Assembly: GCF_025370935.1 (NCBI RefSeq)
Contig: NC_133481.1
Location: forward strand, 7,173,274 to 7,237,273
Origin: Choristoneura fumiferana
Taxonomy: Eukaryota; Arthropoda; Insecta; Lepidoptera; Tortricidae
Length of the DNA stretch: 64,000 nt
Direction: 5' to 3'
The notes under the pieces: generated by a model
The model's input: the letters and a program-made list of their open reading frames with translations, nothing else
What the model was told of the DNA's origin: nothing
Databases searched by the model: none
In this document: piece by piece, positions 44,241 through 57,412 of the stretch
How positions within the stretch are numbered: position 1 is the stretch's first letter
Layout of the letters: each line of letters starts with the position of its first letter
Program-made: the position numbers and the translations under genes

Positions 44241-45162
44241 TTTTAGCTAATATGTGGGCTATCACTCAACGATTTGGCCTACCCGTCTTCCTTCCGTGCC
44301 GGTCAATCAGACACTAGAATTAACGATAATTTCCTTCCTATCGACTGAGAGGGCTTTTGAAGTGATTACTGAGTGTTATGGATACCTTTTTATTAATACT
44401 TGTTATAATACAGGGTGACTACAATAAGTGGTGAACAGAATTTTTTTTTCTTACTCTGTACTTACCTGTAGAATAAACACTTGTACATAAGAATGTGCAC
44501 AAATCTGTAAATGTTTTTATTCTGATTAATAATAAATTTATTTTAAATTTATTTTATCTACACCTATATAGTAAATACTCCATTATGCGTTCAAAAACCA
44601 TAGATAATGACCAGCATTACAACATTGGATTCTATTATGAACACGGCTGTATCGTAATGAGATTTCATACATCATTACAGCACCGCGCCGCCGGGGCGCG
44701 CCGCGCCGCGCGCACAAGCACAAGCTACGCCTCGTTTCATAAAACCACACTCGTGTTTTAAGAACCCCTATTACAATACAGTTGCATAAATAACTATGAT
44801 CTCGTGGTTACCCTATTTTTCTCTCACGTTGAATGGTCATAGACACAGGAAGTTTTTAAAAAACCTCCGTATGGAACCTTAAAAAAGAAAACCTACTTAC
44901 ATTGACAATGTCAAATCTGAGTACTTTAATCTACAGAAGAAGACCGCCTTGTCGTGTCGAATAGGGTGACCATACGGTTGCTCATTTTTACTAATAACTA
45001 AAATTAATTAAAATAAAGTTTAAACGTTTCCTTTAAGAGCTAATACACTGAATTTGTCTAGAAATGTTGTTTCAGAAACTAGTTTTTGATCACCAATTAG
45101 GAGTCATGCTGTTTTTAAAATGCTCTCAAAGTTACAATATAATGACTCTTTATGAATACCTC

Positions 45163-45337
45163 GGGTGACACTATTTACCGGCACGGACAATACCGACATG
45201 GAAATACCGACCCGATGTTTCGTGTACACGCCTATACAAACTGGTGTCAAACTGACAAAAGTTTCTATGGGCGTGTCGCAAAATATCATGTCGGTATTTC
45301 CATCTCGGTATTGTACGTCCGGGAAATAGTGCCACCC
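45163..45337. mobile_element. MITE with about 48 bp inverted ends
   Basis: GGGTGACACTATTTACCGGC, GACAATACCGACATGGAAAT pair with ATTTCCATCTCGGTATTGTA, CCGGGAAATAGTGCCACCC. 175 bp, no coding capacity. Confidence 0.8.
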
Positions 45338-45649
45338 AATACCACAATAGTAGGTAAGCGATACAAAAAACAGGTTCATAGAGAAAAATTGCAAAGCAAG
45401 GAATAGCTCTTAACTACAGAGTAAGTCTAACCATCGAGGGGGTAGGTCCTAAAAAAGAATGATATTCTTAAGAATGCTGTTACTTTGTTACATTACATGC
45501 GAAGTTCTAGCACAAATAAAAACAGAACGGACGAGTATACTATTTATATTCGAACCCTTATTTTTATGATTATGTGTTCATTTAGTAAAGGCTGGCGGGA
45601 AATTTAATCGCTCTTTAATTTTTAGGGGAGTATTTTTGCAAAAACCCCG

Positions 45650-46525
45650 TTTTTAGGGTTCCGGAGCCAAAATGGCAAAAACGGAACCCTTATAGTTTCG
45701 CCATGTCTGTCTTTCTGTCTGTCTGTCTGTGCGTCCGCGGCTTTGCTCAGAGACTATCAATGCTAGAAAGCTGTAATTTTGCACGGATATATGTGTAAAC
45801 TATGCCGACAAAATGGTACAATAAAAATCCACAAAAAAAAATTTTTTGGGGTACCTCCCATAGACGTAAAGTGGGGGTGATTTTTTTTACTCATCCAGTC
45901 CAACCCTATAGTGTGGGGTATCGTTGGATAGGTCTTTTAAAACCATTAGGGACGATTTTTCGATTCAGTGATTTGTTTGCGAAATATTCAACTTTGAAGA
46001 GCAAATTTTCATTAAAATCGAGCGTCCCCCCCTCTAAAATCTAAACCGGTGGGTGGAAAAATTTAAAAGAATTCAGGATGATAGTAAGTATATCAAACTT
46101 ACAAGGAAAACTATAACGGCTAAGTTTGCTTGAGAATTATTAGTAGTTGAAGAGTAAATAGCAGCTTAAGGTATAAAATATACCTAATATTTCGGAAACA
46201 GATCACTAAATCGAAAAATCGTCTTAGAAAACCCCCAATGGTTTTAAAAGACCCCAACTATAGCCCACCACTATAGGATTGGTCGAGAAAAATAAAATCA
46301 CCCCCACTTTACATCTATGGGAGGTACCCTGGAATTTTTTTATTTTTATTTTTTATTTTACTTCTTTGTCGGCGTGACTGATATGTATATTCATGCCCAA
46401 TTACAGCTTTCTAGTACTAACGGTCTCTGAGTTTAGCCGCGGTCAGAAAGAGAGACAGACAGACAAACGCCACTGACTGAGACATTGCGAAACTATAAGG
46501 GTTCCTAGTTGACTACGGAACCAAT
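45650..46525. repeat. Inverted pair of GGTTCCG-family repeats
   Basis: A plus-orientation copy (45650-46195: GGTTCCGGAGCCAAAATGGC, (CTGT)n, GCGGCTTTGCTCAGAGAC) meets a minus-orientation copy (46195-46525: CACCCCCACTTTACATCTAT, GGTCTCTGAGTTTAGCCGCG, AGACAGACAGACAAAC, GGTTCC). The two meet near 46195 and form one large inverted repeat. Confidence 0.75.
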
Positions 46526-46934
46526 TACTTACTATTATTATGGAATTACTAATAAAGACTCCATCGACATTGACTGTTTTATATAAGTATAGTAACAACC
46601 TATAAAGTCATCCTTCAGGATTTACTTGACTGGAATGCTCTTAATCTTGAACTTCAGGGAACTTAACATTATTATTAAAAATAAGCTTAATATCTGAACA
46701 CTAAAAAGAACCTATCAAGCCACTGCATTTGACAACGATTCGCGATTTCAAAATTTGCTTAAATATGCTTCGCATAATAGTACATTACTGCAGAGGCCAT
46801 GAAGTAAGGGATTGATGGACGAGTTCGGGGTAGACGGCCGAGTCGTAGACGAGGCCGGATAGAACGAGTCCAGCAATCCCTGTTCTGGCCGAGGCTTGTA
46901 TAGTGCTTTTCTCAAACAATGTGAGGAAATATTT

Positions 46935-47003
46935 CATCCATCCATCCATCCATCCATCGCATCGCATCGCATCGCTTCGCATCGCATCGCATCGCATCGC
47001 TTC
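46935..47003. repeat. (ATCC)n and (GCATC)n microsatellites
   Basis: A run of CATC tetramers passes directly into GCATC pentamers with two GCTTC variants. Confidence 0.9.
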
Positions 47004-50000
47004 GTACGTAGTGGTGGTTGGCTGTTCGTAATTTTTCCTTTGTCAGTTTAATGTTAGTAAGCAAATTTAAAAAGTTAGAGCAGCGGACAATAATGGATTT
47101 TCATACATACTTCATGGCCTAGGCCAAGAAGTTATGTAGGGAGGTGGTAGGCAGCCATAAATGAGAAACTTCATGTCTCCATTTCGTAACATTAACGCAT
47201 ACATTTCCGAGCATGTTTGAGAAAATATATTATCATACGTAACGCCTAACTCACCACACAATATAAGATCCTATTTACATTAATAGAATTCTTCTTAAGG
47301 TCAATCTGCACATTCCTTGGAAAATTCTTAAGTATCCGGAGGCCTTTAAAGGGCAGGGAAGACGTTAATTGAAATCCCGTCGGAATAAATGCAATTACTG
47401 TAGATTGCGGATTTAAATTAGAATGAATTACTTCACTATCAATCTCTAAGTGCTCTAAGCAAATTTTCTTTTATATAAATGAATTTACCTTTAGGCATGT
47501 TATTATAGTTATTAATAGTTTTACAATGAGACGGAAAAATAGCTTTTCACTAAGCGAGAATAATATCTTTGGCAGTCGTGTAAAAATGGCACTCATGGTG
47601 CATGCCCGTCTAGAATATTAATAACCTGTCAAGAGTTTATTTATGACATAGTCAATACTACTAAATTTTTGCACGCGCTATCCAGCAGTGCACCTTTATT
47701 TCTAAACACAGTTACTTTATATATATTTTTTAATGCTGAGCACAGTGCTGAGCCTACTGACTGAATCGCTAATATTTGAACTTCACTTTAACCTGTCACT
47801 TTCACTTCAACACGAAAAAAGCGAGAGATAGGATCAAATGTGTTTATTACAATCTTAAATGTAATATTTAATGTGTCTTTAATGTGTATCTGTTTTCTGT
47901 ATCGCTTACTATGTCTGGTGTAAAATAAAGAGTCTTTGTATTGTATTGTAAATTAAATTTATAGCATCAAAAATATATCGATAATAAAAGTACATGATAA
48001 CGCAATATTTCTAAAATGACAAAATTTTCCCGCTATTTCAATAAAGCCCGACCTCGTTGCACGAAAGCCGCTGCTTTGTTTTTTTTTTTCTAATTGCCCA
48101 CCTCTTAAGAGTTACAATAAATATTTGTTAAATTTAATGACTTTGCAACTAATTTATTTATGTTTATATTAGAAATCCCAATTAAATCATATTTAAAAGT
48201 TTTGATAACATTTATAATAAATTCCACTTTTAATGACCCAAAGATGAGGCTTTATGCATATTACTATGCATGTTATTAGTATGAGATTTGTATCGTACTA
48301 CTGGACACTTTTTCGTTCCAAATTCAAAACCTCTCTACTTTTACCGGAGACTTATTATTGTGTGACATTCGTAACTTTCTAGTGATTTTTAAAGATGTAC
48401 TTAATGGCGACTGTTTGTATCATTTTTGAGTAAAGGTTTTAAATGTGACTATTATATTTGTTTCTTAATAATCGGATTATTTATATATACTATATAGTAT
48501 ATTGTTTATTTGTTGTGTATGTTGTTTTAACATAACCGTCAAATTATGTTCTTGCTGCTGAGGTGAAAAGTTGTATGTGTCACGTCATACGAGACCAAAG
48601 TGTTTTTGCATCTAGTGTGTTTGAATCCCTCGCTGCTCTCAGGATTCTAACCTAGAATCAATTATAGAATCCTTCGCTAACTCGGGATTCAAAATCAACT
48701 CTCGCAGCAAAAAATAACTTTGCTCTCTTGTTGCACAAATAACTATTATTATCCTACCGCATTGCATGTAAAAGAAGATACACCAATTTATCTATGTGAA
48801 GATTTGATTAAACTTTAATTTACTCAGTTCATTTTCAGCGAAATATGGCAAATGACGTGGATTTAAAGCTCAATTTCGGAAATTACCAGCACATTTGACG
48901 GCACTCTATTCACACTAGCTTGATGGAAAATTCATGTGGCAATTTCCGACAGTAGACAGTTACTCTGTATTGTACGACGCTAGAGTTTCAGACTGTGGTG
49001 TAATGTGCAAGTTAGCGTGTCATGTAACTCGTTAACAAGTGAAATTAGTGACAGAAATAACATTCACTTACTGCAACTTTTTATGTCTCATTGGGCGTTT
49101 AATTTTCCGCTGTTCCCAACAAAATCGTATGTGACACAGTAATATCGCGATTTAATGAGAATTGATGGTTGACCCGTGTCCCATCTTAGTACAACAAGCA
49201 AAATATAAGAGTCAATCCAATCGAATGAATTGAAGAGCTATCTATTATTTCTATCTGCTTCCAGGAGTCTTATATACGGACGGACGATTAAAGGACGATT
49301 GATTACCTCTCCTAATCCAGGATCATGGTAGAGTTATTTTGACCTTGTGATGATCTCTGTGACACTTGCAATGATAGATCTTACAGAGTGCCATCAAAAA
49401 GTTGATAATGTTTTTTGACGAAGGTTTACAAAATGTTGCAGGGATCAACGTAAAATTAATACTCTAGTATATAACACTTTTGAAATTTCTGTCGGACCTG
49501 TAATTCATGTAAACTGTAGAAACTCATATTTTTTTACTAGAGGGAATTTCACTGTACCCTAATTCCACGGGGTATAATTCTCTGTAAAATCTTACATTTG
49601 CCAGGAGATTTTTAGGCGATGAAAATGTGAATAATACATCCAACACCCGCTAAATTCTGACAAAACACGTGGACTGAGTAATGCGAAAAGTGTGTAGTGT
49701 CTGTATTGCATGCGAAATGTGAAAACGCTTACAGTAAAACAGAAATAGGTACTTGTAGGTAAGACGCATTCGAAAAAGCTAAGTGCTACGCGCAAGATGA
49801 CAAATGAGTACTCATATTTTTTATACATTCCCTTAGATACTGCCTTTAAGTACACAACGTAACTTGTCTTTATTATCCCAACAAAGCACAACAGATACCT
49901 AAATTGGCGATTTATGTTTATGGGCGTGATTAAGGAACCTTTCGGTACCCACGAACCGATCCGCAGTATATAAGTTATTTGCAGCGACAAAGGCTAAAGG

Positions 50001-52200
50001 TTGCGCTATCACCGACGATAAGGCTAAGGGCGTTTATCGACTTCCGATCGAATTACGCTACGGCCTTCGCTACACTTCAAAAATCAGTCTTTACGTGGGT
50101 CACTATGATGATGTTTTGAATAAGATATTGCAAATGTTACGATTTTTTCGGATGGCAACTCCAGAATTGACTGGATTTCAATTATTCGAGGATTTGGATG
50201 GAATCTTCCAGTTAAAAACTGTTGTTTCGTTTACTACAAACGATTATAATTTCAATAGAAGTAGACTAGACTATGTACATTAAATCGATGTAGTCATGCA
50301 GATACGCACTGAAAACAACCAGTTTCTTTTCACAAAAAAAATATATAGATGTCTATTTACTAATTAAAAAATTGGGATAGTTTTAGTTTTGTTTTTGTAA
50401 TAAGTCTTCATTGTTGTACTTTGTGTTGTGGCATTCATTTATCTTTTATCTTTTTTTATATTTTTTACTAGAGGTACTATTAGTAGTACCTATGTTTACT
50501 GTGATTCGAAATGAGGAAATGACAGTCACTTCTTTTAACTCAATGTTAATTACTGTAAAGTTAATTTTATGCTATTGTTTAAAAACTCAAAAAGTCATTA
50601 TAAAAACACAAGAATTGGTGACTGATTTCAATTTAAGCCACGTTAGAAATTTCTAATTCAGCTGTTTAATACATGTTGCATGTCAATTTGAATACCTTAT
50701 TGTAACATTTGAATATTTTGTATTTAAATAATTTAACTGCAAATTTACGGAGCCTGAAACGGCATTAATATTTATTATTTCAAGCCCTTGAGTGCCAAAA
50801 TATAGAGTCAGATTAAGGTACAAATTGTGCTCATCGTAAATACTTTAGAGTACGTCTTTTATACTTTTTTTAAAGTGTAAAAAGTTTAATCCAGTAGTAG
50901 TTTAGTACGTATGTTGTTCTATCCAGATGGAAATTACGGTTTTGCTGCCTGCTTTTGAAACTTTCTAAACACATTATCATGAACTATTAGTCGTTTCTGT
51001 ACCAGTTTGTGATTTATTCGGTGACTTATATTTTTGCTCCATACAAATAGGTTAAAATAAATCCATATCAAAACTAAATGAAGTAAAAAGGTTCATTAGC
51101 ACATAAGTCTTGTCATATGTAACTTCCACTTAACGAACCCCACTAAAAGTTTGCGGTGTCTGTTACCGATCCTCTATTTTTCCAGTGGGTTTGCGAAAAG
51201 CGTAGCCCAAAACAACTTTGTGAAATTTGTCACGTATCGCACGGTTCCATATCGATTCAAATAAAGTATTTGGGGAAAACGTTTGCTGTGACCGTGACAT
51301 TAGAAGCTGTATACGTATGCCGTAGGCTTCCGAAACTTCATTCGCTTTGCCAACTGTCTGCTAGAACGTAGTGATGTTCTTTGGATGGCAATAAATTGTA
51401 AGTCGTAGAATTGAATCGAATTCTGATCCATCTAGCAAAGAGCGTATGTATTTGCGAGCGTATCTTTAAAAGGTAAATTATAAAAACGATTATTTTCCTT
51501 TAACCATTAATTTTAAGATTTTTTGATTTAATGTTGAAACCGTCATATTTATTAACATTTCACTCCGTATATTTGATCAGGAGTTACGACTACATTTGTC
51601 AGCTTACATTTAAGTTTTTTGTTTCATTTTACTAGCAATAACGTGCATTCGATCATTTTGATACTGGTTACTCGCAAGCGATTCTATCTGCATGAAAGTC
51701 GCATCATGTTAATGAATCGATTAAAAAAAATCAAAGATCGCTTGGAAAAAGTGCTAAGTGTGTCAGCTCCGACACACAAATGGAGGTTAATCATTCACAT
51801 ATTTGTGTTCATTCATTATTTTATTAGATCGATTTCTTAAGACAGTCTGTTTTCCTGGTACTTTTGCTGCGTGAATCGTTCCAAATCAGTGTTTCTTTTT
51901 AAAAGTGTGGGTTCGTTCGGATTTTGAGCTTCACTCTTTCATTAATAGTGTTCTTATAAACCTCAAAAAGCTCGCCTCGAATTGGCTTCCCTAGTGGAAC
52001 ATATTATGACTAATGCTAGTTTGTCATACGGGCGAAGGTGAATGTTTCACATTACACCGAATGGTTGCGTTTCATTAACCATTAATTCGGCCGTAACGTT
52101 CTGAATGTTTGAATCGGACTTTGTCCGTAATGTTGAATACGGTTTCGTGATCTAATCATGTTAATGTTGATTGCAATATGCTATTTAGTACACCGAAATC
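47004..52200. other. AT-rich intergenic DNA, no gene
   Basis: The longest stretch in the window nearly free of recognisable repeats. Frames such as 49592-49990 (-), 50411-50656, 51156-51371 and 51619-51840 have no domain, no codon bias and no splice context. A weak palindrome (TTTGAATCCCTCGCT and GGGATTCAAA) lies at about 48620-48693. It may be intronic or regulatory DNA of a gene outside the window; the sequence does not say. Confidence 0.5.
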
Positions 52201-52207
52201 CTAATAA

Positions 52208-52297
52208 CGTTATGAGAATTTAGTAAAATCGCGGAATTTCAACTCAACTGCTAGATTAGCTAGATCTAATGGTTCACGCGATTGAAGCCGCGAGAGG
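52208..52297 (+). mobile_element. Helitron-like 3' end remnant
   Basis: AATCGCGGAATTTCAACTCA, CTAGATCTAATGGTTCACGC, GAAGCCGCGAGAGG resemble the last 90 bp of the elements at 31415 and 33420, without the CTAG end. Confidence 0.6.
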
Positions 52298-52408
52298 AGG
52301 CTTCCTATACATACTGAAGTCCTATGGAATTCCAAAAAATTACAATATGTTCATTATATGTCTGTCTATAGACTTAGCTAATAAGATTCTTGTATTTTAC
52401 ATGCGTAG

Positions 52409-52521
52409 GTACAGTCACGAGCGTTAATTTGGGACCCATTTCGTCAAAAAATCCTTTGAATTGTCATACAAAATGACAGATACCTATTCGATCTTAAGTG
52501 GGTCCCAAATTAACGCTGTAC
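52409..52521. mobile_element. MITE with inverted ends (GTACAG...TGGGACCC)
   Basis: GTACAGTCACGA then GCGTTAATTTGGGACCCA pairs with TGGGTCCCAAATTAACGC then TGTAC. 113 bp. Confidence 0.8.
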
Positions 52522-52529
52522 ATTCCAAT

Positions 52530-54470
52530 CCCGAGAGAATATCGGAATTAAAAAAAACCTATATGTTATACTTCAGATCTAGTTATGTATAAACTTAAAT
52601 TTCTTCAAATGCGTCCAGCCGTCTTAGCGTGAAAGAGACACAATCACACATATTTTTTTGCGTTTATTAGTAGTACATTTAGTAAAATTTTAAGTGCAAA
52701 ACAATAAAGCCACATTACCTACTTGACGTTATCCGGCCATGCCAACCAATACATAATTATAATAAACAATTTGTGACTCCGCTTTTCAAGTAAAATTAAT
52801 TACTTCTTTAAACGGGTTATTCGTCGAACGCTTTATTCATAAAACAAAGAAGATTTAAATAGATTCACGTTTCAAATAAGAGCTGAAAACTCTTCACACA
52901 GAATAAATAAAACTTTTTGAGTAGGAAATCACCTCGCCTTAGTTTTAGCGGATGTTTGATAAGTAGGAATATAGGTAAGTACCTAATTTCACCCATTCCG
53001 ATACTTTCAATAAGAAAAACATCTTAAGTAGGCAATTTTTTTAAGTAGAAAACTATTCAAAATAATGAACAAACCTCTATATGTAAAATTGGCGTAGACA
53101 TTTCTGCTCAAAGGTTTTAGAGGGCGTCCTTGAGTGTACTTAAGATGCTGGCTCAGATTTACGCTTGCTCTCAGTAATGGTCGGCGTTCAAACAAAACAA
53201 AGCAATTTAATTTTATTAAAATGGACCAGTCGCCTTGGAAGATTAACAATACAATCGCACGACTTAACATCAAGTTAATTACTGGATAAATATTGCTGGG
53301 TGTGTATTATTTTTTTGCTCACGATAGGGGTAATAGTGTAGGAAATAAAGGTAGTGGACCGCAATAGTAATTCCTCTGCCAGAAAAAACTTTACAGTGTG
53401 ATAAAGTATCAATAAATAAAAAGTATTGTATAAATTTCCAAACAATAATAATAATAATAGGATTTAAGTAAATACGGAAAAATGCTCCGTTTTGACTTTC
53501 TTCACCGGACATATTCATGTAACGTATTGCAAAAATATATGAAATATCAAAAAAAAATCCCAGCAGAAATACCAATATTAATAAAATATAATTTTTTGGC
53601 GTTTCTTGGACCGGAAAATTGCTCAGTCTGATTTTTTCATTGGAATGCCATTTTATTGCCGTTTTATACCTAGAAAATGAAAATCTAAAAAAATTACCAT
53701 GTAACGATACCATTTTAAGAAATTGCCTTTTTACTCGCTGTGGAAAATTTCTCTATCCATTTTATTTATTGAATTAAGTTCACAGTTTTCTTTCCGTTCA
53801 ACTATAAAAACATCCTAAAAATAACGAGCGTTTTAAAAACTAAACATATCGGGAGCAGTGTGTAGGGAGTGGGGTGTACAAGCGGGTTTTTTTTGGATAT
53901 TTTGGATTTATGTGTATACGTGACTACTTAGTCCACATTTAAAAATAAATCAGGCTGTGAAATTTTCCACTCTCAGTTTTTAACACTTCTAAAATACATA
54001 AATTTGGGTATGCATTTTTTTTTGGATTTTCTTACCCACTACGACAAATTACATTCTAAGATCATATAAGAAGAAAAAAATGACAGAGCAATTTTCCGAT
54101 GAAAATGAGCGTCAAAAAAAGGAATTATCATAAAAAAAATATTCTCATGTTTGACAAAAGTTTTAGATTTTTTTCTAGTATAACATACTGATACAAATTA
54201 TTTATTTGGTAAAATAATTTTGGACAGAGGAATTACTCGGTTCAATATATAAACAGATTTGTATTTTTACGTATAAATACCTAACTTAGGAGTGTTTTTT
54301 TTTGGATATTTATATGTTAGTTTCGGCTCATACTATACAATAACGAAGCAAAATTTCATCGACTGAGAAATTAATGCATGGGTCTCCATACAACAACTTG
54401 CTTCATTTCCTACACTATAAAAGATTGAGAGATTCGGAAACACATATCGATTTTAGTGTTATTCAACGTA
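52530..54470. other. AT-rich intergenic DNA, no gene
   Basis: A 144-codon minus-strand frame at 53279-53713 is hydrophobic only because it is read from AT-rich DNA; it has no recognisable family. A T-run with GGATATTT recurs at 53885, 54018 and 54293, hinting at an old diverged repeat. Confidence 0.5.
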
Positions 54471-54478
54471 ACTAATTT

Positions 54479-54670
54479 ATGCGTAAGTAATTTTCTTCCT
54501 AAACAATATTCGGAATTCACAAAATATGCGTAAAGCCCATTCGGTTTACACTGGTTATGCGTAAGAAAATTCTGCGTAAACTGTTATGCGAAAACAGTTT
54601 CGGCATAAATATTACTATGCGTAAACAGATTATGCAAAATAGAATTATGACATAAAAATATGCGTAAACC
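54479..54670. repeat. Irregular array of TATGCGTAA words
   Basis: TATGCGTAA or one-off variants occur near 54479, 54526, 54555, 54570, 54582, 54615, 54631 and 54659, with AT-rich spacers of varying length. It resembles the arms of elements A and B in style but not in word, and I find no inverted partner arm. Confidence 0.6.
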
Positions 54671-55405
54671 AGGAGAACCGGGTCAAAATTCAAGTAGTTT
54701 GTCGGCACGTGACTGGAAACTCATAAATAAGTGACCGATACAACTCTCAGTTTCTGAGTGAGGTTATATTAATTGTCGCAAAGTTTGAAGTGGTTATCAT
54801 GATGTAAGTTCCTGTTTGGTTGGACAAGTTTGACTACAATCTTGGGCCGAATATTAACTCCATAACTAGCTTCTTGTTTAACCGACATGGCCGGCTTACC
54901 ATGCAATTTTTGGCACTAGGTAGGTATTGTTATAACAAGGAAATAATTTGCTAGAACACTTGTCTTATGATAATGATAAATGCTAAAACTATCGCGTTTC
55001 TAGAATATTTAAAGAGTAGAGATAGAGTTGCGATCGAGAAGGTTTCGCCAACTTGTTTGATATTTTTCAATACTGATATAGTGCCGAAAATTAAGAACGC
55101 CGTTAAAAGTAAAATCGCCACAACTTGAATGACGTTGAGATTCCCCATCACAATATTCGTGCCGGGGCACTCCTTCTGACGATTCAGCCTATATAGCCAC
55201 TCCAGATATCACTCAAAATTAGGTTGGGGAGAAGTAGATCGCAATTACTACGGTCTCCCCCCATTCGGCTGCTACGTAACCCGCTGCCTTCATGTAGTAT
55301 AGGTAGTGCCATGAAAGTTGAAGTGAATGAACACACAGCTACATGAAGTACTGATTGCATACAAGGAGAACGAATGAAATGAATGAGTGAATGTCGAAAT
55401 CACGC

Positions 55406-55564
55406 TGTCATAAAGCCAAGTTTAGACTTGCAAGAAAAATCGTGCACGTTGCGATACATTGCGAGGACGTAAAGCCAACCAGTTTGTAGTGGTCAATCGA
55501 GCGCCGCAATGTAATGCAACTTGCACGATTTTTCTTGCAAGTCTAAACTCGGCTTTACATGACA
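55406..55564. mobile_element. MITE with about 57 bp inverted ends
   Basis: TGTCATAAAGCCAAGTTTAG, ACTTGCAAGAAAAATCGTGC pair with GCACGATTTTTCTTGCAAGT, CTAAACTCGGCTTTACATGACA. Arms are near-perfect, suggesting recent origin. 159 bp. Confidence 0.85.
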
Positions 55565-55591
55565 TGTTCTTGTGTGCGTGACCTTATCCCT

Positions 55592-56226
55592 AGTGGCACT
55601 ACCCCTTGTTCCCCGTACATAACCAAGTTCCATTACCAGCACTGGGAGAGGACAAATAATTCCTACTCCAAAACCGGTTTTGTAAAAGGATTTTTTTTTC
55701 TTTGTACAAAACCAACGTCATGGGCCGGTAATGTACGAGGAAAAATAATTCATAGTACAATACCCGGTTTTGGAGTAGAATTCTTTAAAGCCTTGCACAG
55801 AACTATGCTTTTTTACTGAAGCTTATTTTCACAATCGCGTTTTATCCCAAGTTTAATCGACACAGAAACATAGGTAGGTTTAGGTTATGTTAAGTTTGCA
55901 TCGGCCCGAAGGGCCAAAACTACACAAAAGTAGGAGCTCCGCGGCATTGTTTCTGTGTGTGTATTGTGAAAATAAGCTTCAGTACCTAATATGATTTTTT
56001 TCTGAAGCTTGTTCTTTATAAGGCAATAAAGAATCCTACTCCAAAACCGGGTATTGTACTAAGTATGAATTATTTTTCCTCGTCCATTACCGGCCATGAC
56101 GTTGTTTTTTGGTACAAGGAAAAAAAAACCTACTCCAAAACCGGGTTTTGGAGTAGGAATTATTTGTCCTTTCCCGGTGCTAGTAATGGAAGTTGGTTAT
56201 GTAAGGGGAACAAGGGGGCACTACCT
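55592..56226. mobile_element. Large foldback element with about 250 bp arms
   Basis: The left arm starts AGTGGCACTACCCCTTGTTC and the right arm ends GAACAAGGGGGCACTACCT. In between, the arms share GACAAATAATTCCTACTCC, CCAAAACCGG, CGTCATGGCCGGTAATG-like and GAAAAATAATTCAT segments, then GAAGCTTATTTTCACAAT. The palindrome CCAAAACCGGGTTTTGG, or half of it, recurs in each arm. The core has AGGTAGGTTTAGGTTATG, the short palindrome CGGCCCGAAGGGCC and GAGCTCCGCGG. No transposase frame; 55559-55819 and 56065-56373 are chance frames within the arms. Confidence 0.8.
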
Positions 56227-56275
56227 ATACCTACAAGCTTTGGCGTTGAATTTAAAAGCTTCAAAATATTAGATA

Positions 56276-57412
56276 CTAGCGACCCGCCCCGGCTTCGCAC
56301 GGGCAAAGTAAAAAAAAAGGCCAACTGCGAGTCGGACTCTCGTACGAAGGGTTCCGTATTTATACAACATTAGACATTAGCATAAAATGGCAAAAAAAAC
56401 ACGTTAGTTGTATAGGAGCCCACCCTAAATATTTATTTTATTTTAAATTAATTATTTATTTTTAAAGTACATTTATACAAATAAATATTCTGTGAATATT
56501 TCAAGCAACTACCTGTTGCCGTTATTAATATCGAACTTAAACATTTATTTTGTTCTGTTTTTAGTATTTGTTGTTATAGTGGCAATAGAAATACATCATC
56601 TGTGAAAGTTTCAACTGTCTAGCTACTCGTATCACGATTCATGAGATACTGCCTAGTGACAGACAGACAGACGGACAGTGGAGTCTTAGTAATAGGGTCC
56701 CATTTTTATTACCCTTTGAGCACAGAACTCTAAAAAGGTCTCTAATTCAATTCTTCTATTTCAATTTCCCAAAAACTACACCCCGACACGCATGAAGCCG
56801 GGGCGCGTCAACGTAGAGTAAATGCATTTTTTGGTTAGATTGATATTTTTAATTTCGTAATATCTTTTGAATAGAATGTACGATTTGAATAATTCAAAAA
56901 GTAATCTACAGGTATTGAAACCGTTTTGAATATAAAATTATTTATTTGGATAAGGACTAATACAAAGTTACGGATAACTTGGTCTGATTTTAGTCGTCAT
57001 TTCTGATCACTTTTAAGATGTAAAAAAATAGTTATAGTGACATAACTACAATAGTTGGACATGGTATCGCGAAGTTTTTTTGTAGATGTTGATGTATTAT
57101 TTAATATCGTAAAACATTTTTAGTTCTATAATCAATAGTTTCTACAGCGCATGCGATGAAGGATGTTTTATGGCAACTTTTTTTACACTTTGAGTTACAT
57201 TATTGTTGTTTTAGTACGGAAACCCTATTTTTTTCTGTTAATAAATATAGCCTAAGGTATAAAATATAGCTTTGAAATAATTTAGCATTCTAATAGTGAA
57301 AGAATTTTTAAAATCGGTCCAGTAGTTTTTGAGTTAACTCGTAACAAACATCCGAAAATCCAGCTTTCCTCTTTTTAATATTTAGTAGTACTCGTATAGA
57401 TATAGATTGCTG
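56276..57412 (-). mobile_element. Helitron-like element (reverse), interrupted
   Basis: Starts CTAGCGACCCGCCCCGGCTT on the + strand and ends CTTTTTAATATTTAGTAGTA then TATAGATATAG, with AAAATCGGTCCAGTAGTTTT inside. The repeat at 56306-56735 (AACTGCGAGTCGGACTC, GGGTTCCGTA ... CAGACAGACAGACGG, AATAGGGTCC) is inserted near its CTAG end. Confidence 0.65.

Noticed and set aside
46935..47003. CRISPR-like regular repeats
   Set aside because: Simple ATCC/GCATC microsatellite without spacers; the genome is an insect's.
53279..53713. 144-codon hydrophobic frame, minus strand
   Set aside because: AT-rich DNA read as Phe/Ile/Tyr. No family, no splice context, no codon bias.
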